NCBI GenBank assembly: GCA_015680685.1 | Contig: MNCI01036469.1 | Location: 604,836-668,835 of the forward strand | Origin: Gnetum montanum | Lineage: Eukaryota > Streptophyta > Gnetopsida > Gnetales > Gnetaceae | Direction of reading: 5' to 3' | DNA length: 64,000 nt | Shown: piece by piece, positions 1 to 12,699 of the stretch | Layout of the letters: the number at the start of each line of letters is the position of its first letter | Position numbering within the stretch: the stretch's first letter is position 1 | Program-made: the position numbers and the translations under genes | Notes under the pieces: generated by a model | Told to the model about the DNA's origin: nothing | The model's input: only the letters and a program-made list of their open reading frames with translations | Databases searched by the model: none

Positions 1-197
1 TAACATTAGTTATCATATACCTCACAATGAGCTAAACTATACGCAAATTTCGCTAGCTCTACGTGGGAAGACAACAGTCTTGAACTTAAACCAATTACTA
101 GCATATTCACATTGCCTCATCCACAAATTACAATTTGGTCACATGTGAATACTTGTGACTTGTATGGTTGGGTGTTGGATTACTCCACCACTCATCA
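1..197 (+). repeat. 5' LTR of element Z (3' end only)
   Basis: It ends in CTCATCA at 191-197, followed at once by the primer-binding site. The sequence aligns with the last ~200 bases of the 3' LTR ending at 9678, including the shared stretch GGTTGGGTGTTGGATTACTC. The rest of this LTR lies to the left of the window. Confidence 0.85.
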
Positions 198-198
198 T

Positions 199-216
199 TA
201 GTACCATTGTCAGGGA
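199..216 (+). other. Primer-binding site of element Z
   Basis: The sequence TAGTACCATTGTCAGGGA lies one base after the LTR. It matches the tRNA-Asp-type site TGGCGCCGTTGCCGGGGA apart from transitions. Elements A, B, C and E have better-preserved versions at the same place. Confidence 0.7.
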
Positions 217-326
217 CAAGTCAATGTATGCTAAGTAATTGATTTCATAAAGTTTGTTGTATCAAAATTCAAAGTAAAACTCATAACCTAAACAAGCACA
301 CTTAACCAAATGTCTTAAATCATAAC

Positions 327-2840
327 ATGGCTTCAAATAAGGATACATTATCACATGTCAAAGAGACAAAAAGGGGCAATGAAACAATTAGTGATGAAAA
401 AGAATGGGGGATGTCAATGCAAACAAGAATCACATATGCTCACAATGATCCCTATCATCTAAAATTTACTTTCATCTTTCATCAGGACAATCAAATGAGA
501 AGGAGAGATATACAAGGCAACATAGTCCTACCTCCAAATCGAGTGACACTTAGTTTGCTCCAAACTACCTTAAAGGGAATGAATCTAAAGCAAATCTTGG
601 AAGGGTACGATGTGACTAAGCATATGATAAGGCCTTATGAACCCATAAAAAAGTAGATGAGGAGAGATGTTGCCATGGAAATAAAACATGTACACAACAA
701 AGGGAACCAGGTTAACACTTCCGTTATCTTGGAAGAACTTGATGTTGATGCATTTCTTACAAAACAACTCCTCTAGAATCATGAAGAGCCTTCAAGAACA
801 CCTATCATTAGGCTTGAGGAACCTATGAAATTTCAACTCCACTCCACTCTAGTAGAGACACCCAAGAGGGAGGCTATTGACTTCAAGTATAAGCAAGAAT
901 TAAGGCTAAGAGTTTCTGCTAGATCCTATGGAGAAGAATACCATACTCATGAAAGGAGGAAAATTTGACACTATTCTTCTACTACCTCATCCTCATCCTC
1001 ATGATCATCAATGAACTCTAATAATAGGAGGATAAGGCATCAAGACCATGACAGGGAAGAGAGAAGGACTCATGATCACCATGACTATCACCTAAGGCAT
1101 TCAAATAAGGAAGATGAAGAGTATGGATGAAGAACATGAAGGGATTCAAGAGAGGATCAAGAAATATATGAGCACATAAGGGGGTACCACTACAACAAAG
1201 CATACAAACCTGATGATGATGATGAACCCCTAATGGCAACTTGTAGCATGATTAACACCTAGGAAGCTGCTTACATTTCGATGAGGCATGTGAGGGATAG
1301 CCATATCAAATAGCTTGATATAAATAGCATGTCAAGATTTGAGGGTGGTTATAATGCTAATCTGCAACACCACCTCCAAGCTTTCCACAATGATTATGCC
1401 CTACAGAATATTGAAAGTGATCTGCAAACGTTGAAGTTGTTCCCACAAATACTTGTGAAAGAGGTAGAGAGTTGGTATAGATTAATCGAACTTGAATCAA
1501 TTAAAAGATGGAGTACCATGCTAGAAATTTTCAATGACAAATACGAAACCTACTCATGAGTGTTCAATTTAAAGAAAAAACATCCAAGGATGGGAGCAAG
1601 GGACTAATGAAACCCTTGATGCGGTAATGGGTAGGTACTATTCACTATTGCATAGAAGTCCAAGCCATGAATTCTCACAACAAGAAAAACTAAGGCACAT
1701 TGTAGATGGGTTACAGAATAAGACCAAAGAGACCCTTGGGATTTATTCCCAAGGCTAATTATCTGAAATGACTATCCATCAAATCTAGAGACTAATTGAC
1801 CAAGTGGTGAAGGAAGAAGGTGAGTTAAGAAAGATGGAATCGGCAAAAGAATATAATAGAGACCCATCCATTAGGAAAAGAGATGCACAAGTTTGTGACA
1901 CACAAGAGGAAGAAACCTTAGAAGAGGCAATTCAAAAGAAGACTCTACCAATTTAGAAAACTATAATTGACATTGTCATAAAGATAGAGAAAATGTGGGC
2001 CTCAATTAATGAAAAATTTGCAACAGCATTGAAAATTATGAAGGAGAAAACAAAGCAAGCCCTTGGAAAAGGTAAGGACATGAAAAAGAAAGAAAGATTT
2101 TGGATGAAAGGGAAAAGTAGCTTCAATGGCTGAGTTTTTAGACATAAAATCCACTAATGAGGAAGGATGTGTTATGTGCTAGTATGAACATCCTAAGGAA
2201 TGTTGCCTAGTAATGCACACTTATAAGAAATAGGGACATATGCACTTAATCCCAGATTTCTTAAGAAATAGATGCCCAAATGGTTACCTTATCCTAAAGG
2301 TAATTATAGGCAAACCTTCCAACCAACATAACCAACATACTATCCTAGTGGAGCCAACCCATAGCCACAAGAGAGATATCATCAATAGTGGTAGCAATCC
2401 CAATCATGGGCCATACCACCACCACACCAATAGTATCCATATTGGCAGTGAAATCCATATGGATACTACGTTCAACATCCAGCAAATGTAACCGCTTAAA
2501 CTCCACAGTACTATGCTCCTAAGTACCATAGACCAACATCACCAAGGACAAATCCAAACTCATACATGCATATGCAAACAGCTAATTCATCAAATCAAAC
2601 TTCTCATTCTTTGTCATCACCACCCACTATGTAAGGGGAATTACCATCACAATCACAACAAAGAAAAGCTACAATAGTAGTAAGTATACAAATAGAGGAT
2701 CTTACAACAACACTAAGGGCCAATCAAAGAAATGTCCTTTCTTTAGAAAAAGTTTAAGAAAGATTGGTAGAGTTGGAGCCTCATTGAAATAAGATTCTTC
2801 TATGGAAGATCCTCCTAAAACAACAAGCTTCCATCATTGT
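327..2840 (+). pseudogene. gag: gag of element Z (degenerate)
   Basis: The start at 327 gives a protein whose first ~100 residues align with the Gag N-terminus of elements A, B, C and E; the shared core is F-x-F-H-Q-D-x-Q followed by G-N-I-V-L-P. A second conserved block at 1329-1559 carries F-E-G-G-Y-N and W-S-T-M-L-E. The zinc knuckle near 2165-2210 keeps the C-x2-C-x3-H-x3-C-C spacing. Stops at 654 and beyond, plus a frameshift after about 1560, break the frame. Gag would form the virus-like particle in the cytoplasm. The 3' limit is approximate. Confidence 0.75.
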
Positions 2841-3790
2841 CAAATATGAACATGTAGACTATCATGCTAATAAAGATAGTATCAGATTGGATTAAGGCAA
2901 GAATACTTCCTAGGAAAAGAATGGATCCAACAGTTCCTTTAATTTATCTACAAGAAGCTAGAAATCTACCATGCAAGGCTCTACTAGATTTAGGTTCCAT
3001 AGTCAACTTGATCTTCCTAGAAACATACAAAGCATGAAACCTACCAAACTTAAAGAAGTGCAACATCTAATTATAGCTTGAAAATCAATCTATCATCATT
3101 TATTTGGAATAGATAGAAGATGTGGTGACCATTGTCAATGGGTGGTCATATCTAGAAAACCTTTTGGTAATTGACATGAAGAATAATGACAAGGAATTCC
3201 CAATCATAATGGGGAGAGCATGGCTTAGCACAATGGATGCTAAGTTAAGCATGAAAGACTTGTTTATTAACATCTCTAAGAAAGACAAGCATGGAGCCAT
3301 ACATTCACAAAAGACTTCATGCATTACAACTAATAAAGAAGGGTGCATTTGTGAACTAACCTTTTAAAATGTGAACACAATCATTACACCAATCCACAAC
3401 AAGCATGAAAAACAAGTGTGTGCACAAGAGAGAGCAAAGGTCATGAAACCAAAAGATACCCAATGGCAAAAAATTGAGAACTTTTAATTATCTAAAACAT
3501 GCATGGAACAATCTGAACCACTTATTAATTCCCATTTTAAGAAAATGACCTCAACTAAGAACTTACAAATGGAAATACTCAACCATAATCATACATCAAC
3601 AAAAAGAGGAACTAAGGACTTAGATGATAAAAATTCCATTACTATCATGATTACATGGAACGAAAAAAAAAATCATTCAAGATGGTAAGTGAGAAATCTC
3701 AAGTGTATGATCTAGGGAAACTAGGGTGCATTTTCTGAATACTTGCCCATGAGTTTCAGTCGTGGAGGAGATGCCTTCTCTTGATTCTAG
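2841..3790 (+). pseudogene. Protease remnant joined to the pol C-terminal tail (element Z)
   Basis: The protease region shows A-L-L-D-L-G-S-x-V-N-L near 2970-3010, the D-L-G type active site of Athila-like elements. It continues with F-P-I-I-M-G-R-A-W-L-S-T at 3200-3235 and P-C-I/D-T-Q-W blocks further on. A few hundred bases later the frame reaches S-F-S-R-G-G-D-A at 3750-3780, the counterpart of the tail that follows integrase in A and E (S-F-Q-L-S-R-G-G-D-G). Everything that should lie between (RT, RNase H, integrase; about 2.8 kb in E) is absent. Confidence 0.7.
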
Positions 3791-5833
3791 AATTAATAAG
3801 TGTTTTTCAATTTTTTGTCTTATAATTATTTTTAATTTATAATTTCTTGATATACATTTTCACATTTCTTAATTCATTTTTCCATTCTTTTATACTTTTT
3901 CATTTTTTAAATTTTCAATATTCTTTAACATTTTTTAATTCTTTAATGATTTTTCATTCTTTAACATTTTTCATTCGTTACATATTTTCCCAATCATTAC
4001 TATCTTTTTCATACTTTGTTTTCATGTCCTTTGAAAATAATTTTGATTGTTAATAAAAACACATTAAGAATAAGGCAAGATGTAGTCCAATAAGATGAAT
4101 ATTTTCCTATGTTATCAAGTCATAAGGGACTAATTATTTGAATAGTGAGACCACAACATTCATCCATTCATTCCATTAATAAGAGGTTCTTACCATGATC
4201 ATAATGATATCCTTTCTATCGTAAAACTAAGAATGAACTCATGATCATTATGCCTAAATAGAAAAGTGAAGAACCAAGTGGGAATGTAAAGGATGTGACA
4301 TTAAGGGGATTTGTGGACTATCTTGGATTACTTCTATTAGTTTTATCTTATTGCTTAGGCTATATTATATCCTTGTAGATCTAACAAAAAATGGGAGTAA
4401 GAGTAAAATAAGTGCTACCTTACCATGTCATTAGAAAGACATGTTACCCATGCTTGAAGGTAGGTGGCTTCTTAGGGATCTAAAAAAAAGAAAAAGTACA
4501 ATGTATAAACTCCTCCCTTGGATAATATGCCAAGTGACAATACTCCTTGCAAAACTAATAGTCTTATAGTTGTAAACCTAAGAGATGAAATAAAGTGATG
4601 TCATTGAAATGTGGTTTGGACTTGGTTTGAATCTTAGATAGAAAGGCTAATGATAACTTTAATCACCAATAAAACATAAGAATTCATTATTCCTATGGTA
4701 AGACATCCCATGTCCCAATTTCTACAATCCCTTCTAAGTCCATCTCATTTCACTGTGTAAATAATTATAACTTATGGTTTTGTGTAACATAGTGATATTT
4801 TCCCAACTTGGTGATACTAACATGTGTGTTTTGCTAAATAGGTATGCATTACATTCAACTCCTTAAGTGCCTAAGAACACTTTTAAGCATGGTTATACAA
4901 GGGCACTAAGGGCCAGAGCCTGCTTTGGGGAGGATCCACTTGTATAACTATTGTATCTTATACCTAGCAAGTGATTCCACATCATCTTAAGCCTTCCAAC
5001 AATAATAAATTTCCATAAAAAATTTCCTTATCGTTCAATATATCTATTCATATAACACAAATTCATTACCAATATTATCCTTCTTATCAACACTTAATGA
5101 ACTTTCATAGTTCTTCTTTATGAACTTTCTATGACAAATTTTCAAAAAATATGCATCATTCATAGGTTGAGACTCTTTGAACATGTTTTATATCTTTCAA
5201 ATATTCAAAATAACTCATTTTTATTGATGAAATATCAACAAAAAATTTGAAAATCTCGCTTATGCCCACAATAACTATATATATGAGGGGACTTAGCGAA
5301 ATTTTCTCATTTTTCACTTTTGAGCCAAGGGAGTTTTTGCCATTTTTTCTTCTGAGCTCTATCCTCCCAACCTTCAACGCTCATAACTACACACTTTTAG
5401 TGCCAATTTCTATGATTCTTGAACCTTGTTGATCATGGAGCTCTCAACTTAGTCATGGGAGAGGTGCTTAGCATGATATTGCTGCAATTTGAATTAGAAT
5501 TTTCTAACACCTAAAGGGTAATATAAGGGTAAGTGTGAAGGGGAAATTGAAAATTTTTCAAAATAAAAAATAATCACATTAACACCATAAATACTTGAAT
5601 ATCCTCTTAATAAACCACACCAACTATTATGAGCCATAAACAAGAGCAAAATAGATAACTATGAAGGGTTATAAGGAAAATTAACACCTACGGGGTTTCT
5701 TTTTGAAAATTTTTCCAACTCTACAATCACAATAAGCTAAGAAATTAATCTAATTAAAGGTATGAGAAAGAAAAGGAGTTATCAAAATAATAGAAAAATT
5801 TTTAATAATTCTTAAATCCTTAATGATTGCAGG
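3791..5833 (+). other. 3' non-coding region of element Z
   Basis: No coding frame is seen. The stretch is AT-rich and T-rich at 3790-4050. It carries short blocks shared with the non-coding region of elements A, B, C, D and F (AGACATGTTACCCATGC near 4438, CTGCTTTGGGGAGGATCC at 4920). It ends with a pyrimidine-rich stretch and TTGCAG at 5827-5832, a plausible splice acceptor for the ORF that follows. Confidence 0.6.
4892..4948 (+). other. Conserved predicted RNA hairpin (element Z)
   Basis: GTTATACAAG at 4892-4901 is exactly complementary to CTTGTATAAC at 4939-4948. The enclosed loop holds the conserved core AGGGCA, GAGCCT and CTTTGGGGAGGATCCAC. Element D has the same stem with a compensatory A-T to G-C change (39216-39269). 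The function is unknown; packaging, export or dimerisation are possibilities. Confidence 0.55.
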
Positions 5834-8605
5834 TAGCCCCAAAGAAAGGAGAAATAGGAGGACCCTCACAAATTGCAAACAAAAGACCATGAGACCAAGG
5901 GAGAGGTTGAATTAGAGAACAAGATCCACAAGCAGAACATGTAGATCAGGAGGCTCCATCTTTAGCATCCATCAAGAAACTCTTGCTATAGGACATTTGG
6001 CCCAAGCAAAGGTAGTAGATCCACAAGCACTAGAACAAGGACATCACCTCACACTATTACCAAACTACCTCCGAGCCATCCAAGAGAAATCAATCCTAAC
6101 CATAGTGATTGTGGAAATGAACTTTGCCCCATTTGTAGAATTTATTCCATAAGTAATGAAGATGAAACTCCAAGCATCACCATTATGACTCATACTTTTA
6201 AATAATGGAGAATGATATTTAGGGAAGACCTATCAATTCTGGCAAGGTAAAGAAGAGGACACAATAGTTAAAATTAAGGGAGTCTCCATATCCTATCTAG
6301 TTAAATTGATAGTTGAGGCTTTTAACATGCCTAATGAAGGGGTAAAACTAGCACATCTATCCACCAAATTAGATACAGACACTAGAAGACTGTGGTTGCG
6401 AAGGGCATATGGCAAAGAAGACAAGGAGTATAATGAGTTAACTCTTGAAGAGAGGATTTATTTCAAAATTACCACATATCACCTATTTTTCACAAAAATA
6501 TTTTAAAAACTATTCACATATGAGACTAGAGAAAGTGCAATCCTAATGGGAAAGTACAATGCAAACCTTGCACAACTCTACTTCATGGAGATCCAAAGGT
6601 GATTTGAAGAAAAGAATGTAGGGAAGTTAACGCTTCCATTTCCTTACCTAATTAGGAAGTTGTGCAAACATGTTGGGATCTTAGGGTACACGAATGACAT
6701 CCTCAAGAAGGCTCAAAATGCTTCATATGCTAAAATGATCAAGCTAACACCACCAAAAAAAGATTAGGTGGAAGAATAAACAAACATTGGTGAAACCACA
6801 CAAACTACTATGCAAAAACAATAAGAAGGACCCAGTGGTTCGTAGCAAGAGCAATAGTATTAGTAAGAATAACAATAGTAGCAAGTTCCATCACCATCAC
6901 TATAGGATTATAGGACATCCATGAGTCATCTACAATAAAGCACAGGGACCATCAATTGGGGAATGCATGAGGAAGCCAACCTCTACAAAGTTATTGATAA
7001 TGCCATTCAGCCCATAATTTCCACAAACCCTACAAGTGGACAGATATCATTACAGTTAGGAGGAGAGGCCTAATGGTTGCAACAAATTTTTGGAAACACT
7101 GCATCATTCCAAGTGATGCTTAAAACTAGAGAAGGAGCCACAGTTGTGGCTATGCAATATCAACATGCAACAAGAGTAGTAGAAGTGATCACATATCACA
7201 TCAAAGAACCCTTTAATGTACCTATTGTGCCACTAATGAATCTAAGTGGAGCTAGGGATGCTCAAATGCTAGCTGGTATCTCAATGACTTTTATTGATCA
7301 TGAAGATGTGCTAGATCAACTACTAGAGACCGGGTAAGTCATGACAACTCTTTTTGACATTCCAGGTGATGTCACTATAGTGCAATTGGAGTTAATACAA
7401 TCAAGGATAGGTTGGTTATGGTAGAAACTAGGGTAGAACATGTAGATAATGAAATTCTCAGATTACAAGAAGAGCTTGCAACCCTTAGGATCAAATGTAG
7501 GGATCCTACACAATATGTTGCACCTGACAAGCTAGAGTAGTTTCAAATAGAGTAAATCAATTACCTAATGGAACAACATAAATAGATAGAGAATAAGAAG
7601 GAGAAGGATGCGTGGAATGCCTCACTAGAAAAAGCATAGACATATGCACATACTAAGGTACTTACCATAACATAGAAAGAAAATAAACAACTCACTGCAA
7701 ACAACATAAGGTTGACTAACGTAGAGAAGTAGAAAAACCTCTTGGAGGAGAGCATCCATCAGTTTAGAGAATAACTGATGAGATTCAACCAAGATATGAG
7801 CCACTTAGCAAAATAAAATAGAACCCTATTAATGGAGGAGGTACGCTCATTTAGACAAAAATCTGCTATTGAAATCAGCTCATGGTAGAATGAAGCTAAG
7901 AAGCACAAGAGGCTCAAGGAATACTTCTATGATTAGGTGGGCATGTACAAACAAATCAATGAGAAAGAAATCTAGATGGCAAAAGCCAAAATCAATTCCA
8001 TATCAACACAAGATCTAGTCTGGCAACCCATCTTGGATAGTTATGCTTATGTCCACCTCAAAAACAAAGACCTGCAAATAGAAGATCTAAGAGAATACAT
8101 GGGGTTAGCTAACCTTCATTATGCTAAACTAGCCATGTTGACTACAGGGAGGCCCTAAAATGAGCTTTAATAGTAAGTAGTAACCACATATGCATTATAT
8201 GAAAAGGAGTTTGTGAATTGAAACAATTCTCTATAGAAGCTTCAGGTAGCAAACTTTGAACTGTAAGTAGTTAAAGTTGGCTACCAAAGATAGAAAGATG
8301 TTGCAATGAACCTAGCCCAAAGACTATCTAACCATCATGAGTTACAAGATAAGGCTAATGCATTTGAGGAGGAAAGAAGGTAGTTTACAGCATGGTATGT
8401 TAAAGCCAATTAGATGTTTCCATAGTTGTCATGTCCATGGGATGTACCAGCTCCATCACACATTACACAATAGGAATGAACAGTACATGACCCTAAAATG
8501 GAAGAAGAGAAGCTTCAAGCACTACTCAATAGATACAAGTTTCAGAAGCCTGACAAAAAGGGGAAGTAATCGACGAAGGAGCCATCACCACTAGGCACTA
8601 CATAA
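5834..8605 (+). pseudogene. Third ORF of element Z: env-position protein with coiled-coil C-terminal half
   Basis: The frame can be followed from about 5834 to a TAA at 8603, roughly 920 codons, with many TAG/TAA/TGA codons and one frameshift between 7340 and 7409. The N-terminal third (6250-6770) has V-K-I-K-G-V-S, R-R-L-W-L-R-R, L-T-L-E-E-R-I-Y-F and L-T-L-P-F-P-Y-L-I-R-K-L-C. That spacing recalls the 'putative plant transposon protein' domain and the Athila ORF-1 class; this is pattern recognition, not a search result. The C-terminal half (7409-8600) is rich in E, K, Q and L and reads as a long coiled coil. It lies where Athila-type elements carry an env-like ORF and follows a possible splice acceptor. 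No transmembrane segment is obvious. Confidence 0.6.
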
Positions 8606-8787
8606 GCTACATTGAGCTTCATCAAGTTATTATGTTTATTTTTTTTGTCATGTCATGACTTATATCATTTTTTGTAAAACACCACTATGGCATTTAGTAT
8701 CATGAAAATATACCTCTCAATTTTGTAAGGAACTCTATCCTCATTTTTGTTAACTCAAGGATGAGTTTCCAATTAGTCATGGGGATA

Positions 8788-9678
8788 TGATAAATTTGAT
8801 TTTTTTTGGCTATGATATCATATATCCGATATCATAACTACAAAATCATAGATCTAATATCATAGCACAAGCTATGTCATCGCATATGTGATATCACGGG
8901 ATGCATGCCAACCTATAAATATAGCACTTAGGTGCATAAATTCACACAAGATTTCATTCAATAGTAGTAAAAATATTTCAGTTTGTTTTTGTGAATTTAG
9001 TCTTTAGCACTTAGAAGTGTATGCCCATTGTGTGGTGTTAAGTGATTGTATGGTGTCTTTATTTGAGTGAATTGTACTTGGACATAATTCATGACCAGTA
9101 ATAAAGATCAAGGTTGCTTATTATCATTACAACATCCACTTAGTTTTCTTTCTGTTTACTTAGAATAATTATTCCTATTTTCCCTAGTTAATCATTTACT
9201 TTACAAGAACTTTCTTTTACATGTTAAAAGTAAGTGGTATGGATATGATTGGTTTCGAGTGCTAAGTGTAGTTATCTGGTAACCCGGTAGTGTTATTGCT
9301 TGGTATGCCCAATATTGATACACTTGGTAATCCCAGTGATGACTGCATGAGTCCAAGTTGTGTATCATAGACCAAGATCAAATATCCATTACCATAGGAT
9401 AGAGTAGATATGTTTATTGTTTTACTTAGACTTAGAAACTATTTTCATTTCATCATGTTCACTAGTAGTAATGGTCCAACAACATCAGTTATCATTTACC
9501 TCATGGTGAGATAAACCATACACATAGATTTCACTAGCTCCACATGGAAAGACAATAGTCTCAAACTTAAATTAATTACTAACATATTTACATTGCCTCA
9601 TCTACAGATTACGATCTAGTCACACATGAAAACCTACGACTTGTATGGTTGGGTGTTGGATTACTCCACCGCTCATCA
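8788..9678 (+). repeat. 3' LTR of element Z
   Basis: It is 891 bp, starts TGATAA and ends CTCATCA. It is preceded by a purine-rich tract (TCATGGGGATA up to 8787). U3 is very short: repeated GATATC-type palindromes at 8804-8897, then a TATA box (TATAAATA, 8914-8921). The right flank, 9679-9683, is TTAAC; the left target copy is outside the window. Confidence 0.85.
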
Positions 9679-11847
9679 TTAACCAAAAAACAATACTACT
9701 AGAGAACACTGACATTAATAAAAAAAATTGATTAGACAATCTAGTTAACCATTCCTATCTCAAGCCTTATTACATCTAACATGATTTTATTTACAATTAT
9801 GAATCAACATCAATAGCCTTTACAAGCTAAAACAAGTGAGCCTACATGACCTTCATCTTTCTCTCTCTTTATATCTCTCTCTCTCTGTTTGTCACAATGA
9901 ATGAATGGCAAGCCTTGTAAAATCTATGACACATAACACAGATCTCTCAATGTTGTACTCATAGTAGCCTATGGTGGCCTATAGTTTGCTATTTATCTCA
10001 TGTAGCCTCATGTAATTTCTTGTAACAACATGTATTATTTGTCTTGTCTTCTTGTTCTCTTGGAGTTTTTCTTGAGGATGAAGCTTGGAAGCCATCACAA
10101 AGATGCAACTCATCAGAACAACAAGTTACCATGTGACCTTGATGCATGAGATTTCATTAGCTTGTCCTACCATACCAAGAGTGCTTGTCTCATATCACTT
10201 CTATTACCCCTCTTGAGCCATAATCACATAGCCCAATTACGATCATCCTTATCTTAATAATAATGAAGACCTATGTTTAGCATTCATGCCTTATGGCCAT
10301 GTGACATCTTCTTCATTATGCTTCACTGTCAAGTTCATTGGATATAACACATATCATTCACCAAGAAAACCAAATTGAGTTCAACCTTGGTAACAAAACC
10401 CAATGAATGTTTCACCCCTCAAATAAAAAGAGAAAAAAGAAAATAGAGAAAAAAATTTCCAAAGAAAATTGAAAGGCCAATGAAGCCGAAAAGTTAGATC
10501 AATAGCTTCAAAAAATCAAAGGAAGAAGCCTAATGGCAAAGGAAGCCTTAGAATGGAGTGTTGGTTCCTCAAAAACATTACTAGGTGACCAACACTTTGA
10601 AGCATGAAGCATGTAGACCATACCAATCAGCAAGCATGTCATTGCCATATATAACCATGATGTCAACATGTGGAATTCATTGTTAACCTATGTGACCATT
10701 CCCTTGTAGTCAAACATAGCCTTTATCCCATCTCAAACCTATATCATCTCATCATAGCCTTATCTTATCATCACAAGCACTTCTTGACATGGTTTGACAA
10801 TTACAAAATCAAATGCAGAGAGGGAACATTGGTGATAGACCTATGGTGGTGTTTTTGCATTCTTTGTCAATGTCTCTTGGTCAATCCTCAAAACATCAAC
10901 AAAGAGGAGGCAATGAAACACCACAAAGAAAATTCATGTTGCAACCCATGACCAAAACCATTTGCATTTAGGCAAAGTAAAGAGACTCTTAGTGTAGTGT
11001 AGATTCATTAGAAGTTTAGCAACTACTTCACCACCACAATGCAAATCTAGTGCCAAAGAGAGAGAAAAGAGCTTCTGGAGCATAACTTAGAATCTTCAAA
11101 GAGTGTAATTTACTACACAACACACTACTAGCTTTACCAAGCTCCAAGCACCATCTACTTAGCTTTTTGATCCATTCAAAGCACATAAACTTGTACTTAT
11201 TCAAACTTTGTTCCTACAATAGTTTATGATTTTACTAAAAAAATAGCAATTCATTTGTGCAATTCAAGTTTATTTTGTGTTTTCTATGGCATTAGATTTG
11301 CATTTTCAATTAAATTTAATTGCATCATTTATGAATTCTAAGTCCTTGGGTCATCAACTAAACCATTTAGACCACTTTGGATTCCTTTCTTGAGGCCCAT
11401 GGGATTTAGAGTTAAACTATTTTGCTTGAAATTTTTGATTTTCCAACACTAAATTTTTCCGATGTTATCATAGGTGTTTGTTCTAAGGTTACCATGCCTC
11501 TAGGGGAGACAAACCGTACAAGATCAAACATAGGAAGGTAGATATTTTATCATGATGATTATTATTATTTTTAAATCCCTTTTTTCCTCTTTTTGTTACA
11601 TCATTATGATGTTATTGCATATCTAGAAAAAAGAAGAAAAAGTGGCACTTTAAGCTATTGTTCTATTAGGTAAAATTTGGAGGTTTATGATAACGTATCA
11701 TATATACACTATTGATTGTGAGTGTTTAGCTTTCTTCAGAGTTGTTATTTAACATTGTTAAAGAAACCTTTGGTTTTCTCCTCATTTAGTTTAAAAGAGT
11801 AGTGATTTTGTTTTGGATTTATATTATGTGCATGCAATGTAGAGAAG
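9679..11847. other. Intergenic stretch without recognised gene
   Basis: It is AT-rich DNA with a CT-rich simple-sequence patch at about 9857-9890. A 93-codon open frame at 10670-10951 (+) has no motif or recognisable similarity and is probably chance. No LTR ends, RNA gene or protein homology could be found by eye. Confidence 0.5.
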
Positions 11848-12270
11848 ATGGAGGGATCCAAAAGAGCTTGGAATACCAACAATCTAGAGGAGCTTGACCT
11901 AAAGAGGCAAAAAGCACAAATAGTTGAAAAGAGACAAGAAGGAAGTTTCAAGAGGAAATCTAGGAAGTGGAAGGAGGAGGAGCAATCTTGGGTTTACAAT
12001 CCCCAATCATCTTTGAACTTTGGTTCAAATGATATGAATGTAAGTGGTGGTCAACCACAGACCCCTTTTCAAAAACTAGAGTCTATTCTCCTTTCTACAA
12101 AACTCAAGTCTATACCTCTTTCTATTTCAACTTCTTTCCCTTCTTTCCTGGATCTATTCAGATCAGTGCAACTAGAGGAGGAAGAATTGAATGTAGAATT
12201 GTATTTCAATATAACATTTTCACCAAATTTTTTGAGAAAAAGAAAAAGGCCCAATGTAAGGAGTTGCTAA
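11848..12270 (+). CDS. Hypothetical 140-residue ORF
   Basis: ATG to TAA without interruption. This is the longest clean frame between elements Z and A, in a region where other long frames are absent. The N-terminal half is highly charged, with repeated K/R/E around residues 18-50 (R-K-S-R-K-W-K-E-E-E). The middle is S/P/L-rich and the end is basic (R-K-R-K-R). I recognise no family, no signal peptide and no membrane segment. No splice context or promoter is evident. It could be a fragment of a repeat-borne protein or a chance frame. Confidence 0.22.
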   Translation: MEGSKRAWNTNNLEELDLKRQKAQIVEKRQEGSFKRKSRKWKEEEQSWVYNPQSSLNFGSNDMNVSGGQPQTPFQKLESILLSTKLKSIPLSISTSFPSFLDLFRSVQLEEEELNVELYFNITFSPNFLRKRKRPNVRSC

Positions 12271-12699
12271 AGGAGGTCTGTCTCTTGGAGGTTTGGCTTG
12301 GTAAACTACAACAGGAAGTTGTATCCTGGCAAATAAGGTCAAAAGCTCAATCTTAAGCTAAGTTCAAGTTTACCCTTTTTTTTTGGATTGTGTGAGCTAT
12401 TTTCCTTCTTTGTCACATCATCCTCTATTTTTCCATCTCCAACTATGTTTAAAAAAAATGTTATTTTAAAATTTTTTCTAAATATATCCAATTCTATAGA
12501 CTTTGGTTTCCTATTCAACTCTCTTTCATTTACCTTTTTGCACATTCAATTTATAATGCCATCACGTTCAGATTTATTTTAATGTTGATTTTCATTCATG
12601 AAATGAAGCTCATAATTATTTATAATTTTCCACTTGTTAATTTAAATTAAAGTTCAAAATCCCTAGATTTAAATCCCGTCATTGCTCTATCAGTTGACA

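Larger units (their letters stand above)
1..9678 (+). mobile_element. LTR retrotransposon Z, Ty3/gypsy Athila-like, non-autonomous, degenerate
   Basis: The order is partial 5' LTR, primer-binding site, gag, protease remnant, about 2 kb non-coding, a large third ORF, polypurine tract and 3' LTR. The end of the 5' LTR (1-197) matches the end of the 3' LTR (8788-9678). No reverse transcriptase, RNase H or integrase sequence is recognisable between the protease remnant and the conserved pol C-terminal tail, so the element could not have moved without help. Many in-frame stops and at least two frameshifts show that it is old. The lineage call rests on homology of gag and protease to elements A and E in this window. 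Confidence 0.85.

Noticed and set aside
10670-10951. 93-codon frame rich in Cys, His and hydrophobic residues
   Set aside because: No zinc-finger spacing, no family resemblance and no regulatory context; kept only as a note in the intergenic entry.
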